DNA from: Streptomyces sp. NBC_01237
Lineage (GTDB): Bacteria > Actinomycetota > Actinomycetes > Streptomycetales > Streptomycetaceae
NCBI RefSeq assembly: GCF_035917275.1
Contig: NZ_CP108508.1
Location: 2,294,001 to 2,358,000 of the forward strand
Length of the DNA: 64,000 bases
Direction of reading: 5' to 3'
Of the stretch, positions 50,605 to 60,595 are shown piece by piece. The notes under the pieces were generated by a model. The model had not been told where the DNA came from, searched no databases, and was given only the letters and a program-made list of their open reading frames with translations. Both the position numbers and the translations under genes were made by a program. Within the stretch, counting starts at the first letter, position 1, and every line of letters begins with the position of its first letter.

Positions 50605-52146
50605 GTGACTGCTCTCACTCTCAGCACTGCCGGCGCGGCGACGCTGCGCGCCGACGCACTCGTCGTCGGCGTCGCGAAGGGCGCCAAGGGCCCGGTCCTC
50701 GCACCGGGCGCCGAGGCCGTGGACAAGGCGTTCGACGGAAAGCTCGCCACCGTCCTGGAGACCCTGGGTGCCGCAGGTGCCGAGGGCGAAGTGACCAAGC
50801 TCCCCGCGCCGTCCGGCCTCAAGGCCCCGGTCGTCATCGCGGTCGGGCTCGGTCCGGTCCCGGACAAGGACGACGCGTACGACAGCGAGGCGCTGCGCCG
50901 GGCCGCGGGCAACGCCGCCCGCGCGCTGGCCGGTGCGAAGAAGGCCGGCTTCGCTCTGCCCGCCGGGTCCGTCGAGGACACCGAGGCCGTCGCCGAGGGC
51001 GCGCTGCTCGGCGCGTACGCCTTCACCGCCTACCAGGGCGGCGAGGACAAGATCGCTCCCAAGGGCAAGAAGGGCAACGGCCCCAAGCAGCCGCTCGCCG
51101 AGGTCGCCCTGCTCGGTGCCAAGCCGCGCGACAAGGCGTTCAAGGCCGCGGCCGAGCGCGCCGTCGCCGTCGCCGAGGAGATCAACCGCGCCCGCGACCT
51201 GATCAACACCCCGCCGAACGACCTGTACCCCGAGTCCTTCGCCGCCGTGGCCACCGCCGCCGGCAAGGAGCACGGCATCAAGGTGCAGGTCCTCGACGAG
51301 AAGGCGCTCGTCAAGGGCGGCTTCGGCGGTCTGCTGGGTGTCGGCCAGGGCTCGACCCACGCCCCGCGCCTGGTGAAGCTCGCCTACACGCACCCGAAGG
51401 CGGAGAAGACCCTGGCCCTCGTGGGCAAGGGCATCACCTACGACTCGGGCGGCATCTCGCTGAAGCCGGCCGGCCACAACGAGACGATGAAGTGCGACAT
51501 GAGCGGCGCCGCCGCCGTGTTCGCCGCCGTCGTCGCGGCCTCCCGCCTCGGCCTCCAGGTCAACGTCACCGGCTGGCTGGCGCTCGCCGAGAACATGCCC
51601 TCCGGCAACGCCACCCGCCCGGGTGACGTGCTGCGCATGTACAGCGGCAAGACCGTCGAGGTCCTGAACACCGACGCCGAGGGCCGTCTCGTCCTCGCCG
51701 ACGCGCTGACCCGCGCCTCGGAGGAGAAGCCGGACGCGATCGTCGACGTGGCGACCCTGACCGGTGCGATGGTGCTGGCGCTCGGCAACCGCACGTTCGG
51801 CATCATGGCGAACGACGACGCCTTCCGCACCTCCATCCACGAGATCGCCGAGGAGGTCGGCGAGGCTTCCTGGCCGATGCCGCTCCCCGCCGACCTGCGC
51901 AAGGGCATGGACTCCCCGACCGCCGACATCGCCAACATGGGCGAGCGGATGGGCGGCGGCCTGGTGGCCGGTCTGTTCCTCCAGGAGTTCGTGGGCGAGG
52001 GCATCGCCTGGGCGCACCTGGACATCGCGGGCCCGGCCTTCCACGAGGGCGCGCCGTACGGCTACACGCCCAAGGGCGGCACCGGCTCCTCGGTCCGCAC
52101 CCTGGTGAAGCTGGCGGAGCGCACCGCCGCCGGAGACCTCGGCTGA
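50605..52146 (+). CDS. pepA: Leucyl aminopeptidase (M17)
   Basis: This 513-aa cytosolic di-zinc or di-manganese peptidase releases N-terminal residues from peptides. Metal and catalytic motifs are intact: VGKGITYDSGGISLKP, MKCDMSGAAAV and the family signature NTDAEGRLVLAD; DSPTADIANMG and GRTG-like GTGSSVRTLV follow. The start GTG 50605 gives TALTLSTAGAATLRADALVVG, the usual N-domain entry. A hairpin terminator follows, so the next gene, lpd, has its own promoter. Confidence 0.95.
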   Translation: MTALTLSTAGAATLRADALVVGVAKGAKGPVLAPGAEAVDKAFDGKLATVLETLGAAGAEGEVTKLPAPSGLKAPVVIAVGLGPVPDKDDAYDSEALRRAAGNAARALAGAKKAGFALPAGSVEDTEAVAEGALLGAYAFTAYQGGEDKIAPKGKKGNGPKQPLAEVALLGAKPRDKAFKAAAERAVAVAEEINRARDLINTPPNDLYPESFAAVATAAGKEHGIKVQVLDEKALVKGGFGGLLGVGQGSTHAPRLVKLAYTHPKAEKTLALVGKGITYDSGGISLKPAGHNETMKCDMSGAAAVFAAVVAASRLGLQVNVTGWLALAENMPSGNATRPGDVLRMYSGKTVEVLNTDAEGRLVLADALTRASEEKPDAIVDVATLTGAMVLALGNRTFGIMANDDAFRTSIHEIAEEVGEASWPMPLPADLRKGMDSPTADIANMGERMGGGLVAGLFLQEFVGEGIAWAHLDIAGPAFHEGAPYGYTPKGGTGSSVRTLVKLAERTAAGDLG

Positions 52147-52160
52147 GATCGCTGACGATG

Positions 52161-52190
52161 TACGGCCCCGGGCATATGTCCGGGGCCGTA
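52161..52190 (+). terminator. Terminator after pepA
   Basis: An 11-bp stem (52161-52171 with 52180-52190) is followed by a T-rich run (tgtgttccttt). The rest of the 326-bp gap to lpd (52147-52472) has two small inverted repeats around CGTCC-G-GGACG (52273-52283) and GACGGA/TCCGTC (52280-52297), which may be part of the lpd promoter. Confidence 0.75.
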
Positions 52191-52472
52191 TGTGTTCCTT
52201 TGTCGACATCGTCGCGCGGTTGCGGCGGGTTTCGCTCTCAACGAAATCCGTACGTCTCTACGCAGCGGTAACCGTCCGGGACGGACGATCATCCGTCTCA
52301 GACACGGGCCCCGCGTCCCGCCCACCGTCAACAAGTGCGAAGATGGGTTCTCGGCAGGACAGGGCCCCCACCACAGGGCCGAATAACAAAAGCGGCCGAA
52401 CACCAGCCGACCGGCCGGTCACACCCCAGCGACGGGGCCCGGCGTACGGCGCACATGCATGGAGGACGTGAC

Positions 52473-53861
52473 GTGGCGAACGACGCCAGCACCGTTTTCG
52501 ACCTAGTGATCCTCGGCGGTGGCAGCGGCGGTTATGCCGCGGCCCTGCGCGGAGCTCAGCTGGGCCTGGACGTCGCCCTGATCGAGAAGGGCAAGGTCGG
52601 CGGTACCTGCCTGCACAACGGCTGCATTCCCACGAAGGCGCTGCTGCACGCCGGCGAGATCGCCGACCAGGCTCGCGAAGCCGGCCAGTTCGGCGTCAAG
52701 GCGACCTTCGAGGGCATCGACATCGAGGCCGTCCACAAGTACAAGGACGAAGTGATCACGGGCCTGTACAAGGGTCTGCAGGGTCTCATCGCCTCGCGGA
52801 AGGTCCACTACATCGAGGGTGAGGGCCGGCTCTCGTCCGCCACCTCGGTCGACGTGAACGGCCAGCGCGTCGAGGGCCGCCACGTGCTGCTCGCGACCGG
52901 CTCCGTGCCGAAGTCGCTGCCGGGCCTGGAGATCGACGGCAACCGGATCATCTCCTCGGACCACGCGCTGAAGCTGGACCGCGTACCGAAGTCCGCGATC
53001 GTGCTGGGCGGCGGCGTGATCGGCGTCGAGTTCGCCTCGGCGTGGAAGTCCTTCGGCACCGACATCACCATCGTCGAGGGCCTCAAGCACCTCGTCCCGG
53101 TCGAGGACGAGAACAGCTCGAAGCTTCTTGAGCGCGCGTTCCGCAAGCGCGGCATCAAGTTCAACCTCGGTACGTTCTTCGACAAGGCCGAGTACACGCA
53201 GGACGGCGTCCGCGTGACCCTCGCCGACGGCAAGACCTTCGAGGCGGAGCTGCTCCTGGTCGCCATCGGCCGCGGCCCGGTCTCGCAGGGCCTGGGCTAC
53301 GAGGAGGCCGGTGTCGCGATGGACCGCGGCTACGTCCTCGTCGACGAGTACATGCAGACCAACGTCCCCACCGTCTCGGCCGTGGGCGACCTGGCCCCGA
53401 CCCTCCAGCTCGCCCACGTCGGCTTCGCCGAGGGCATCCTGGTGGCGGAGCGGCTGGCCGGTCTCAAGACCGTCCCGATCGACTACGACGGTGTGCCGAA
53501 GGTGACGTACTGCCACCCCGAGGTCGCCTCCGTCGGGATCACCGAGGCCAAGGCCAAGGAGATCTACGGCGCGGACAAGGTCGTCGCCCTCAAGTACAAC
53601 CTCGCGGGCAACGGCAAGAGCAAGATCCTGAAGACCGCGGGCGAGATCAAGCTCGTCCAGGTCAAGGACGGTGCCGTGGTCGGCGTCCACATGGTCGGTG
53701 ACCGTATGGGCGAGCAGGTCGGCGAAGCTCAGCTGATCTACAACTGGGAGGCGCTGCCCGCCGAGGTCGCGCAGCTCATCCACGCCCACCCGACCCAGAA
53801 CGAGGCCATGGGCGAGGCCCACCTGGCTCTGGCCGGCAAGCCTCTCCACTCCCACGACTGA
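52473..53861 (+). CDS. lpdA: Dihydrolipoyl dehydrogenase (E3)
   Basis: This 462-aa flavoprotein reoxidises the lipoyl groups of the E2 next to it and passes electrons to NAD+. It has the FAD motif VILGGGSGGYAAA, redox pair GGTCLHNGCIPTKALLH, NAD motif AIVLGGGVIGVEFASAWKS and the C-terminal HAHPTQNE with the catalytic His-Glu pair. GTG 52473 has GGAGG 7 nt upstream, which fixes the start. E2 follows 61 bp later on the same strand, and aceE is 3 kb on, so it serves pyruvate dehydrogenase and probably other 2-oxoacid complexes. Confidence 0.97.
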   Translation: MANDASTVFDLVILGGGSGGYAAALRGAQLGLDVALIEKGKVGGTCLHNGCIPTKALLHAGEIADQAREAGQFGVKATFEGIDIEAVHKYKDEVITGLYKGLQGLIASRKVHYIEGEGRLSSATSVDVNGQRVEGRHVLLATGSVPKSLPGLEIDGNRIISSDHALKLDRVPKSAIVLGGGVIGVEFASAWKSFGTDITIVEGLKHLVPVEDENSSKLLERAFRKRGIKFNLGTFFDKAEYTQDGVRVTLADGKTFEAELLLVAIGRGPVSQGLGYEEAGVAMDRGYVLVDEYMQTNVPTVSAVGDLAPTLQLAHVGFAEGILVAERLAGLKTVPIDYDGVPKVTYCHPEVASVGITEAKAKEIYGADKVVALKYNLAGNGKSKILKTAGEIKLVQVKDGAVVGVHMVGDRMGEQVGEAQLIYNWEALPAEVAQLIHAHPTQNEAMGEAHLALAGKPLHSHD

Positions 53862-53922
53862 TCCTCAGTCCCGGGCGCGACGACCGACCACTTCCGCATT
53901 TTCGTAAGGAGCAACTGAAACC

Positions 53923-55752
53923 ATGTCGGTTTCCGTAACCCTTCCGGCGCTCGGCGAGAGCGTCACCGAGGGCACTGTCACCCGCTGGCTGAAGGCCGAG
54001 GGCGAGCGCGTCGAGGCCGACGAGCCGCTGCTCGAGGTCTCGACCGACAAGGTCGACACCGAGATCCCGGCCCCCGCGTCCGGCATCCTGGCCTCCATCA
54101 AGGTCGCCGAGGACGAGACCGTCGAGGTCGGCGCCGAGCTGGCCGTCATCGACGACGGCACCGGAGCCCCGGCCCCGGCCGCCGCTCCGGCCGCCGAGGC
54201 ACCCGCGGCCCCCGCACCCGCCGCCGAGGCTCCGGCCCCGGTCGCCGAGGCGCCCGCCGCTCCGGCCCCCGCGGCCGAGGCTCCGGCCGCCGCCCCGGCC
54301 GGTGGCGCCGCCGGTACCGATGTCACCCTCCCCGCGCTCGGCGAGAGCGTCACCGAGGGCACCGTCACCCGCTGGCTGAAGGAGGTCGGCGAGGAGGTCA
54401 CGGAGGACGAGCCCCTCCTGGAGGTCTCCACGGACAAGGTCGACACCGAGATCCCCGCCCCGGTTTCCGGTGTGCTGCTGGAGATCGTGGTCGCCGAGGA
54501 CGAGACCGCCGAGGTCGGCGCCAAGCTCGCCGTCATCGGTGCCGCCGGTGCGGCTCCGGCCGCAGCCCCGGCACCGGCCGCCCCGGCACCCGCCGAGGCC
54601 CCGGCCCCGGCTGCCGCTCCGGCTCCGGCTGCACAGGCACCCGCTCCGGCTGCCCCGGCGCCCGCTGCCCCGGCACCCGCTCCGGCTGCCCCGGCACCGG
54701 CTCCGGCCCCGGTGGCTCCCGCCGCCCCGGTGGCTCCCGCCGCCCCTGCCGCCGCTCCGGCCCCTGCCGCCGCCCCGGCCGCCGTCACCCCGGCTCCGGC
54801 CGCGCCCTCCGGTGACGACGGCGCGTACGTCACGCCGCTGGTCCGCAAGCTCGCCGCCGAGAACGGTGTCGACCTCGGTGCCGTCAAGGGCACCGGCGTC
54901 GGTGGCCGTATCCGCAAGCAGGACGTCGTCGCCGCCGCGGAGGCCGCCAAGGCCGCCGCTGCCGCCCCGGCTCCGGCCGCGGCTCAGGCCCCGGCCGCCG
55001 CGAAGGCGCCCAAGCTCGAGGTGTCCCCGCTGCGCGGTCAGACGGTCAAGATGACCCGCATGCGCAAGGTCATCGGCGACAACATGATGAAGGCGCTGCA
55101 CTCGCAGGCCCAGCTGACCTCGGTCGTCGAGGTCGACATCACCAAGCTGATGAAGCTGCGCAACCAGGCGAAGGCGTCCTTCGCCGCCCGTGAGGGCGTC
55201 AAGCTGTCCCCGATGCCGTTCTTCGTGAAGGCGGCGGCCCAGGCGCTGAAGGCCCACCCGGTCGTCAACGCCCGGATCAACGAGGACGAGGGCACCATCA
55301 CGTACTTCGACTCGGAGAACATCGGCATCGCCGTGGACGCCGAGAAGGGTCTGATGACCCCGGTCATCAAGGGTGCGGGCGACCTGAACATCGCCGGTAT
55401 CTCGAAGAAGACCGCCGAGCTGGCCGGCAAGGCCCGCGGTGGCGGCCTGACCCCGGACGACATGTCCGGTGCCACCTTCACGATCAGCAACACCGGTTCG
55501 CGCGGTGCGCTGTTCGACACCGTCATCGTGCCCCCGAACCAGGCAGCCATCCTGGGCATCGGTGCCACGGTCCGCCGTCCGGTGGTCATCGACCACCCGG
55601 ACCTCGGCGAGACGATCGCGGTGCGCGACATGACGTACCTGGCCCTCTCCTACGACCACCGTCTGGTGGACGGCGCGGATGCCGCCCGTTACCTGACCAC
55701 GGTCAAGGCGATCCTGGAAGCCGGTGAGTTCGAGGTCGAGCTCGGCCTCTGA
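53923..55752 (+). CDS. sucB: Dihydrolipoamide acyltransferase (E2), two lipoyl domains
   Basis: This 609-aa E2 has two lipoyl domains with lipoyl lysines Lys43 and Lys172 ([14 protein letters not shown] in both), two Ala/Pro-rich linkers (about 80-130 and 206-295), a subunit-binding domain ([29 protein letters not shown], about 302-340) and an acyltransferase core ending in SYDHRLVDG (His579, Asp583). It is often named SucB, but in actinobacteria succinyl transfer is usually done by the Kgd E1-E2 fusion, and this gene lies with lpd and aceE, so acetyl transfer in PDH (DlaT-like) is the better reading. AAGGAG precedes ATG 53923. Confidence 0.95.
   Translation: MSVSVTLPALGESVTEGTVTRWLKAEGERVEADEPLLEVSTDKVDTEIPAPASGILASIKVAEDETVEVGAELAVIDDGTGAPAPAAAPAAEAPAAPAPAAEAPAPVAEAPAAPAPAAEAPAAAPAGGAAGTDVTLPALGESVTEGTVTRWLKEVGEEVTEDEPLLEVSTDKVDTEIPAPVSGVLLEIVVAEDETAEVGAKLAVIGAAGAAPAAAPAPAAPAPAEAPAPAAAPAPAAQAPAPAAPAPAAPAPAPAAPAPAPAPVAPAAPVAPAAPAAAPAPAAAPAAVTPAPAAPSGDDGAYVTPLVRKLAAENGVDLGAVKGTGVGGRIRKQDVVAAAEAAKAAAAAPAPAAAQAPAAAKAPKLEVSPLRGQTVKMTRMRKVIGDNMMKALHSQAQLTSVVEVDITKLMKLRNQAKASFAAREGVKLSPMPFFVKAAAQALKAHPVVNARINEDEGTITYFDSENIGIAVDAEKGLMTPVIKGAGDLNIAGISKKTAELAGKARGGGLTPDDMSGATFTISNTGSRGALFDTVIVPPNQAAILGIGATVRRPVVIDHPDLGETIAVRDMTYLALSYDHRLVDGADAARYLTTVKAILEAGEFEVELGL
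53947..54382. repeat. Direct repeat in the two lipoyl domains
   Basis: A 49-bp segment (53947-53995) recurs at 54334-54382 with one mismatch, exactly 387 bp (129 codons) apart. Recombination between the copies would delete one lipoyl domain and linker in frame. Confidence 0.9.
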
Positions 55753-55779
55753 ACCACGCGCTTGTAACCAGCCTCACCA

Positions 55780-55820
55780 GCGGCGCCCCCGTCCGGGACA
55801 CTTCCGGACGGGGGCGCCGC
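55780..55820 (+). terminator. Terminator after E2
   Basis: A perfect 17-bp stem (55780-55796 with 55804-55820) closes a 7-nt loop 28 bp past the E2 stop codon. The GntR-gene promoter region starts right after it. Confidence 0.85.
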
Positions 55821-55825
55821 CGTAT

Positions 55826-55835
55826 TGTCTAGACA
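55826..55835. promoter_or_regulatory. TGTCTAGACA palindrome, probable GntR operator
   Basis: A perfect 10-bp palindrome sits 63 bp before the GntR-family start. FadR-subfamily regulators bind short palindromes of the TNGTNNNACNA kind, and TTGTCTAGACAC fits this loosely, so self-regulation is likely. Confidence 0.55.
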
Positions 55836-55897
55836 CCACCGGTCACCCTGCCGCCGTGATGGTGGAGGCAGCACCGGTTTGCCAGAAGGAGCACCTC

Positions 55898-56521
55898 ATG
55901 ACCCCGCCCGTCGTCCACTCGCTGCGCGAGCAGATCCGCGAGCACATCGTGGACGGGATCGTCAGCGGGCGCTGGAAGCCGGGCGAGCGGATCGTGGAGC
56001 GGCGCATCGCCACCGAGCTGGAGGTCAGCCAGACGCCCGTACGCGAGGCACTGCGCGAGCTGGAGACGCTGCGGCTGATCGAGTCGGCGCCCAACAAGGG
56101 CGTCCGGGTCCGCAATCTCACCGCGGCCGACCTGGAGGAGAGCTACCCCGTACGGGCCGGTCTGGAGCAGATCGCGGCGGAGCTGGCGGCCGGGGTGCTG
56201 GCCGATGACTGCTCGGCGCTGACGCCGCATGTGGCGGCCCTGTACGAGGCCGACCGGCTGGCCGACGGAGAGGCCCAGGTGCGGCACACCGTGGCGTTCC
56301 ACCGGGAGATGGTGCGGGCCGCCGGGAACGCCGTCCTGCTGCACACCTGGGAGGGGCTGGGCATCGAGGTGTTCACGGCCCTGTCGATCCGCTGGCTGGG
56401 CACGGTGCAGAAGTCGTACGCGGAGGAGCACGAGGCGCTCATCGACGCCTTCCTCCGGCAGGACCCGCAGATCGGCGTGCTGGTCAAGGCACATGTCCTG
56501 GGCTGCGCGCCGCGCGCCTGA
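55898..56521 (+). CDS. GntR-family regulator (FadR/FCD type)
   Basis: This 207-aa repressor-like protein has an N-terminal winged helix (LREQIREHIVDGIVSGRWKPGERIVERRIATELEVSQTPVREALRELE, about residues 9-60) and an all-helical FCD ligand domain (about 80-200) with HTVAFHREM supplying metal-binding histidines. ATG 55898 has AAGGAG 7 nt upstream. It sits between E2 and aceE, so a PdhR-like role in controlling pyruvate dehydrogenase is a reasonable inference; the family also controls many other acid-degradation pathways. Confidence 0.92.
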   Translation: MTPPVVHSLREQIREHIVDGIVSGRWKPGERIVERRIATELEVSQTPVREALRELETLRLIESAPNKGVRVRNLTAADLEESYPVRAGLEQIAAELAAGVLADDCSALTPHVAALYEADRLADGEAQVRHTVAFHREMVRAAGNAVLLHTWEGLGIEVFTALSIRWLGTVQKSYAEEHEALIDAFLRQDPQIGVLVKAHVLGCAPRA

Positions 56522-56663
56522 GCCTTCGATCATCTGCGGCGGGGAGCGCTCGACTGTGCGGCCGACCGTCCCTTATGTGCGCTTTGATCCGTCACTCCGT
56601 GCCCCGATTCGCGGCACCGCATGCCACTTTTCTTCAGATCGAGAAGTTTTGCCTTCAATCCTT

Positions 56664-56680
56664 TGATCGATCATCGATCA
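56664..56680. promoter_or_regulatory. Inverted repeat upstream of aceE
   Basis: TGATCGA-TCA-TCGATCA has perfect 7-bp arms around a 3-nt centre, in a stretch of lower GC (56630-56700), about 100 bp before the aceE start. It is a candidate operator; it does not resemble TGTCTAGACA. Confidence 0.5.
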
Positions 56681-56777
56681 GCGACTTACAGTTCACTCCG
56701 CGGGCCCACCGGCCCCATCGCCCTGTCCTGCCAGCCAGGGCCTTCTCCACCCCCCTCCTCTCCGGAAGGCGGCGATC

Positions 56778-59447
56778 ATGACCGACCCCGTAGGAAAGCT
56801 TCCGAGCGAGCTCGACCAGCTCCCGGACCGCGACCCCGAGGAGACCGCCGAATGGGCGGCCTCCCTGGATGCCGTCACCAAGGCCGCGGGCCCGCACCGC
56901 GCCGCGTACCTGATGCGGCGTTCGCTCCAGCATGCCGAGGGCGCCGGTCTCGCGCTGCCCAAGCTGCTGGAGACCGATTACGTCAACTCCATCCCGACCG
57001 CCGCCGAGCCCGCGTTCGACGGCGACCTGGAGCTGGAGTCCAGGATCACCGCCTGGAACCGCTGGAACGCGGCCGCGATGGTCACCCGTGGCTCCCGGCT
57101 CGGCGTCGGCGGCCACATCGCCACCTTCGCCTCGGCAGCCTGGCTGTACGAGACGGGCTTCAACCACTTCTTCCGCGGCAAGGAGGGGGACGGCTCCGGC
57201 GACCAGCTCTACATCCAGGGCCACGCCTCCCCCGGCATCTACGCCCGCGCCTTCCTCGACGGCCGGCTCAGCGAGCAGCAGCTGGACAACTTCCGCCAGG
57301 AGGCGGGCGGCGAGGGTCTGCCGTCCTACCCGCACCCGCGGCGGCTGCCCTGGCTGTGGGAGTTCCCCACCGTGTCGATGGGCCTCGGCCCGCTCTCGGC
57401 CATCTACCAGGCGCGCTTCAACCGCTATCTGACCAACCGCAGCATCAAGGACACGTCGAACTCGCACGTCTGGGCCTTCCTCGGCGACGGCGAGATGGAC
57501 GAGCCCGAGTCGACCGCCGCCCTCGCCCTCGCGGCCCGTGAGCAGCTCGACAACCTGACCTTCGTCATCAACTGCAACCTGCAGCGCCTCGACGGCCCGG
57601 TCCGCGCCAACTTCCGCGTGGTCCAGGAGCTGGAGGGCGCCTTCCGCGGGGCCGGCTGGAACGTCATCAAGACGCTCTGGGGCAGTGCCTGGGACGAGCT
57701 GTTCCAGCTGGACACCACCGGGGCGCTGGTCCGCCGGCTCCGGGCGGTCCCGGACGCGCAGTTCCAGACGTACGCCACCCGCGACATCGCGTACATCCGT
57801 GAGCACTTCTTCGGCGCCGAGCCCGCGCTCGTCGAGCTGGCGAAACTGCTCCCCGACGCGAAGATCGCCGAGTGTTTCTACACCTCCCGCGGTGGCCACG
57901 AGGCCCGCAAGGTGTACGCGGCGTACCGCGCGGCCGTCGAGCACAAGGGCGCGCCGACCGTGATCCTCGCCCAGACGGTGAAGGGCCACACGCTCGGCAA
58001 GGGCTTCGAGTCCAAGAACGCCAACCACCAGATGAAGAAGCTGTCGATCGACGAGTTCAAGAGCATGCGCGAGCTGCTCGGACTCCCGATCCCGGACAGC
58101 GCCTTCGAGGACGGGCTGGTGCCGTACGGCCACCCGGGCGTCGACTCTCCCGAGGTGCGTTACCTCCAGGAGCGCCGTGCCGCCCTCGGCGGCCCCGCCC
58201 CGGCCCGCCGGGTGCACGCCGCGGCCCTGCCGCAGCCGGAGGAGCGCGCGTTCAAGGCGCTGTACAAGGGTTCCGGCAAGCAGGAGATGGCCACCACCAT
58301 GGCGTTCGTGCGCCTGGTCAAGGAGCTGATGCGGGACAAGGAGACCGGCAGGCGCTGGGTGCCGATCGTCCCGGACGAGGCCCGTACCTTCGGTATGGAG
58401 TCGCTGTTCCCGTCGGCCGGTATCTACTCCCCGCTGGGCCAGACGTACGACCCGGTCGACCGCGACCAGCTGATGTACTACAAGGAAGCCAAGGACGGCC
58501 AGATCCTCAACGAGGGGATCACCGAGGCCGGGTCCATGGCCGACTTCATCGCCGCCTCCACGTCGTACGCGACGCACGGCGAGACGATGATCCCCTTCTA
58601 CATCTTCTACTCGATGTTCGGCTGGCAGCGGACCGGCGACCAGATGTGGCAGCTCGCCGACCAGCTCGGCAAGGGCTTCATCGTCGGCGCCACGGCGGGC
58701 CGTACGACGCTCACGGGTGAGGGTCTCCAGCACGCGGACGGCCACTCGCACCTGATAGCGGCCACGAACCCGGCCTCGCTCAACTACGACCCGGCGTTCG
58801 CGTACGAGATCGCGGTGATCGTCAAGGACGGTCTGCGCCGGATGTACGGCCCCGAGGCCGAGAACGTCTTCTACTACCTGACGGTCTACAACGAGCCGAA
58901 GCCCCAGCCCGCGATGCCGGAAGGCGTCGAGGAGGGCATCGTCAAGGGCCTGTACCGCTTCAAGGAGGGCACGCCCGCGAAGGCGGACGCGCCGCGCCTG
59001 CAGCTGCTGGCCTCCGGTACGGCGATCCACTGGGCCCTGCGGGCCCAGGAGCTGCTGGCCGCCGACTGGGGCGTCACGGCCGATGTCTGGTCCGCCACCT
59101 CGTGGGGCGAGCTGCGCCGCGACGCGCTGGATGCCGACGAGGCGCTGCTCCGCGGCGAGCAACGGGTGCCGTACGTGACCCAGGCGCTGTCCGGTGCGCC
59201 GGGCCCGGTGCTCGCGGTCAGCGACTGGATGCGTCAGGTCCCGGACCAGATCAGCCAGTGGGTGGACCAGGACTGGTCCTCGCTCGGCACGGACGGCTTC
59301 GGCCTCTCCGACACCCGTGACGCGGCCCGCCGCCACTTCGGCGTCGACGCCGAGTCGATCACGGTCGCGGCCCTGGCCCAGCTGGCCCGGCGTGGCGAGG
59401 TCCCCGCGTCCGTGGTCAAGGAGGCCCGGGAGCGGTACGCGCTCTGA
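56778..59447 (+). CDS. aceE: Pyruvate dehydrogenase E1, homodimeric
   Basis: This 889-aa thiamine-diphosphate enzyme decarboxylates pyruvate and acetylates the lipoyl group of E2. Its length and the motifs [36 protein letters not shown] (ThDP/Mg site, GDG...), [31 protein letters not shown] and [19 protein letters not shown] mark the single-chain AceE type, not the alpha/beta type. GGAAGG precedes ATG 56778. It has its own promoter region after the GntR gene, with an inverted repeat. A strong hairpin ends the transcript. Confidence 0.97.
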   Translation: MTDPVGKLPSELDQLPDRDPEETAEWAASLDAVTKAAGPHRAAYLMRRSLQHAEGAGLALPKLLETDYVNSIPTAAEPAFDGDLELESRITAWNRWNAAAMVTRGSRLGVGGHIATFASAAWLYETGFNHFFRGKEGDGSGDQLYIQGHASPGIYARAFLDGRLSEQQLDNFRQEAGGEGLPSYPHPRRLPWLWEFPTVSMGLGPLSAIYQARFNRYLTNRSIKDTSNSHVWAFLGDGEMDEPESTAALALAAREQLDNLTFVINCNLQRLDGPVRANFRVVQELEGAFRGAGWNVIKTLWGSAWDELFQLDTTGALVRRLRAVPDAQFQTYATRDIAYIREHFFGAEPALVELAKLLPDAKIAECFYTSRGGHEARKVYAAYRAAVEHKGAPTVILAQTVKGHTLGKGFESKNANHQMKKLSIDEFKSMRELLGLPIPDSAFEDGLVPYGHPGVDSPEVRYLQERRAALGGPAPARRVHAAALPQPEERAFKALYKGSGKQEMATTMAFVRLVKELMRDKETGRRWVPIVPDEARTFGMESLFPSAGIYSPLGQTYDPVDRDQLMYYKEAKDGQILNEGITEAGSMADFIAASTSYATHGETMIPFYIFYSMFGWQRTGDQMWQLADQLGKGFIVGATAGRTTLTGEGLQHADGHSHLIAATNPASLNYDPAFAYEIAVIVKDGLRRMYGPEAENVFYYLTVYNEPKPQPAMPEGVEEGIVKGLYRFKEGTPAKADAPRLQLLASGTAIHWALRAQELLAADWGVTADVWSATSWGELRRDALDADEALLRGEQRVPYVTQALSGAPGPVLAVSDWMRQVPDQISQWVDQDWSSLGTDGFGLSDTRDAARRHFGVDAESITVAALAQLARRGEVPASVVKEARERYAL

Positions 59448-59457
59448 TCCCCCGATG

Positions 59458-59512
59458 GCCCCCGGACCGCCGGGCGGGTGTGCTGGTCACGCCCGCCCGG
59501 CGGTCCGGGGGC
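59458..59512 (+). terminator. Terminator after aceE
   Basis: A 21-bp perfect stem (59458-59478 with 59492-59512) has a 13-nt loop and begins 11 bp past the aceE stop codon. There is no T-run. Confidence 0.85.
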
Positions 59513-59558
59513 TTCGTCGTCCGCGCCCGCGCCGTGGCCGTGCGGCGACAATGGGCCC

Positions 59559-60533
59559 ATGCGTGCTGCCCGCCTGATCAGAATGGTGCTGCTCCTCCAG
59601 TCCCGTCCCACCATGACCGCCGCCGAACTGGCCAGGGAGCTGGAGGTCTCGGAGCGGACCGTCACCCGTGACGCCCAGGCGCTCTCCGAGGCGGGTGTCC
59701 CGGTGTACGCGGACCGGGGCCGGGCCGGCGGCTACCGGCTCATCGGCGGCTACCGCACCCGTCTCACCGGCCTCGCCCGTAACGAGGCCGAGGCCCTCTT
59801 CCTCTCCGGGCTCCCCTCCGCGCTGCGCGAGATGGGCCTGGACGACGCCGCGTCCGCCGCCCGGCTGAAGGTGTCGGCGGCCCTGCTGCCCTCGCTGCGG
59901 GACGCCTCCGACTCGGCCGCCCAGCGCTTCCATCTGGACGCCCCGCGCTGGTACCACGAACCCGCCTCCCCCGAGCTGCTGCCCGCCGTGGCCGAGGCCG
60001 TCTGGGACGACCGCCTCGTCCGGGCCCGCTATCGCAGGGGCGGCCGGGACGGGACGGAGGTGGAGCGGGAACTGGCTCCGTACGGCCTCGTCCTCAAGGC
60101 GGGGGTCTGGTATCTGTGCGCCCGGGCGGGGGACGACCTCCGGGTGTACCGGATCGACCGTTTCACCGGGGTGGACCTGACGGACGGGCACTTCGAGCGG
60201 GACGAGGGGTTCGACCTCCCCGGCTTCTGGGACGAGCGGTCGGCCCAGTTCGCCCGGTCCCTGCTGCGCACGGAGGTGACCGTACGGGTGTCGCGGGCCG
60301 GTGCCGGGCAACTGGCGCACACGGGCGACCGGGCCGCCGCGGAAGAGGCGCTGGCCGCCGCCGGGCCCCCTGACACGGACGGGTGGCGCACGGTGACCCT
60401 GCCGGTCGAGTCGCTCGACGTGGCGTACGGCCAGCTGCTGGCGCTGGGACCCGAGTTGGAGGTCCTGGAGCCGCCCGGCCTGCGCGACCGCTTCGCGGAG
60501 GCCACCGAACGCCTGCGCGACCTCTATCGCTGA
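59559..60533 (+). CDS. WYL-domain transcriptional regulator (YafY/DeoR type)
   Basis: This 324-aa regulator has an N-terminal winged helix (RLIRMVLLLQSRPTMTAAELARELEVSERTVTRDAQAL, about 4-45) and a central WYL domain (LAPYGLVLKAGVWYLCARAGDDLRVYRIDRF, about 185-225) followed by a WCX-type extension. WYL domains bind nucleic-acid or nucleotide ligands. ATG 59559 has no ribosome site; GACAAT lies 7 nt upstream, suggesting a leaderless mRNA. Target genes are not evident; the next gene lies 62 bp downstream on the same strand. Confidence 0.9.
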   Translation: MRAARLIRMVLLLQSRPTMTAAELARELEVSERTVTRDAQALSEAGVPVYADRGRAGGYRLIGGYRTRLTGLARNEAEALFLSGLPSALREMGLDDAASAARLKVSAALLPSLRDASDSAAQRFHLDAPRWYHEPASPELLPAVAEAVWDDRLVRARYRRGGRDGTEVERELAPYGLVLKAGVWYLCARAGDDLRVYRIDRFTGVDLTDGHFERDEGFDLPGFWDERSAQFARSLLRTEVTVRVSRAGAGQLAHTGDRAAAEEALAAAGPPDTDGWRTVTLPVESLDVAYGQLLALGPELEVLEPPGLRDRFAEATERLRDLYR

Positions 60534-60595
60534 AAGGCTGCATTTCGGTGTCTCCGCGTGCATCGCCCGCCGCCAGGCACGATGCTGGACCCGTG

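Noticed and set aside
56655..59336. 893-aa open frame antisense to aceE
   Set aside because: Same compositional artefact; the plus-strand aceE is certain.
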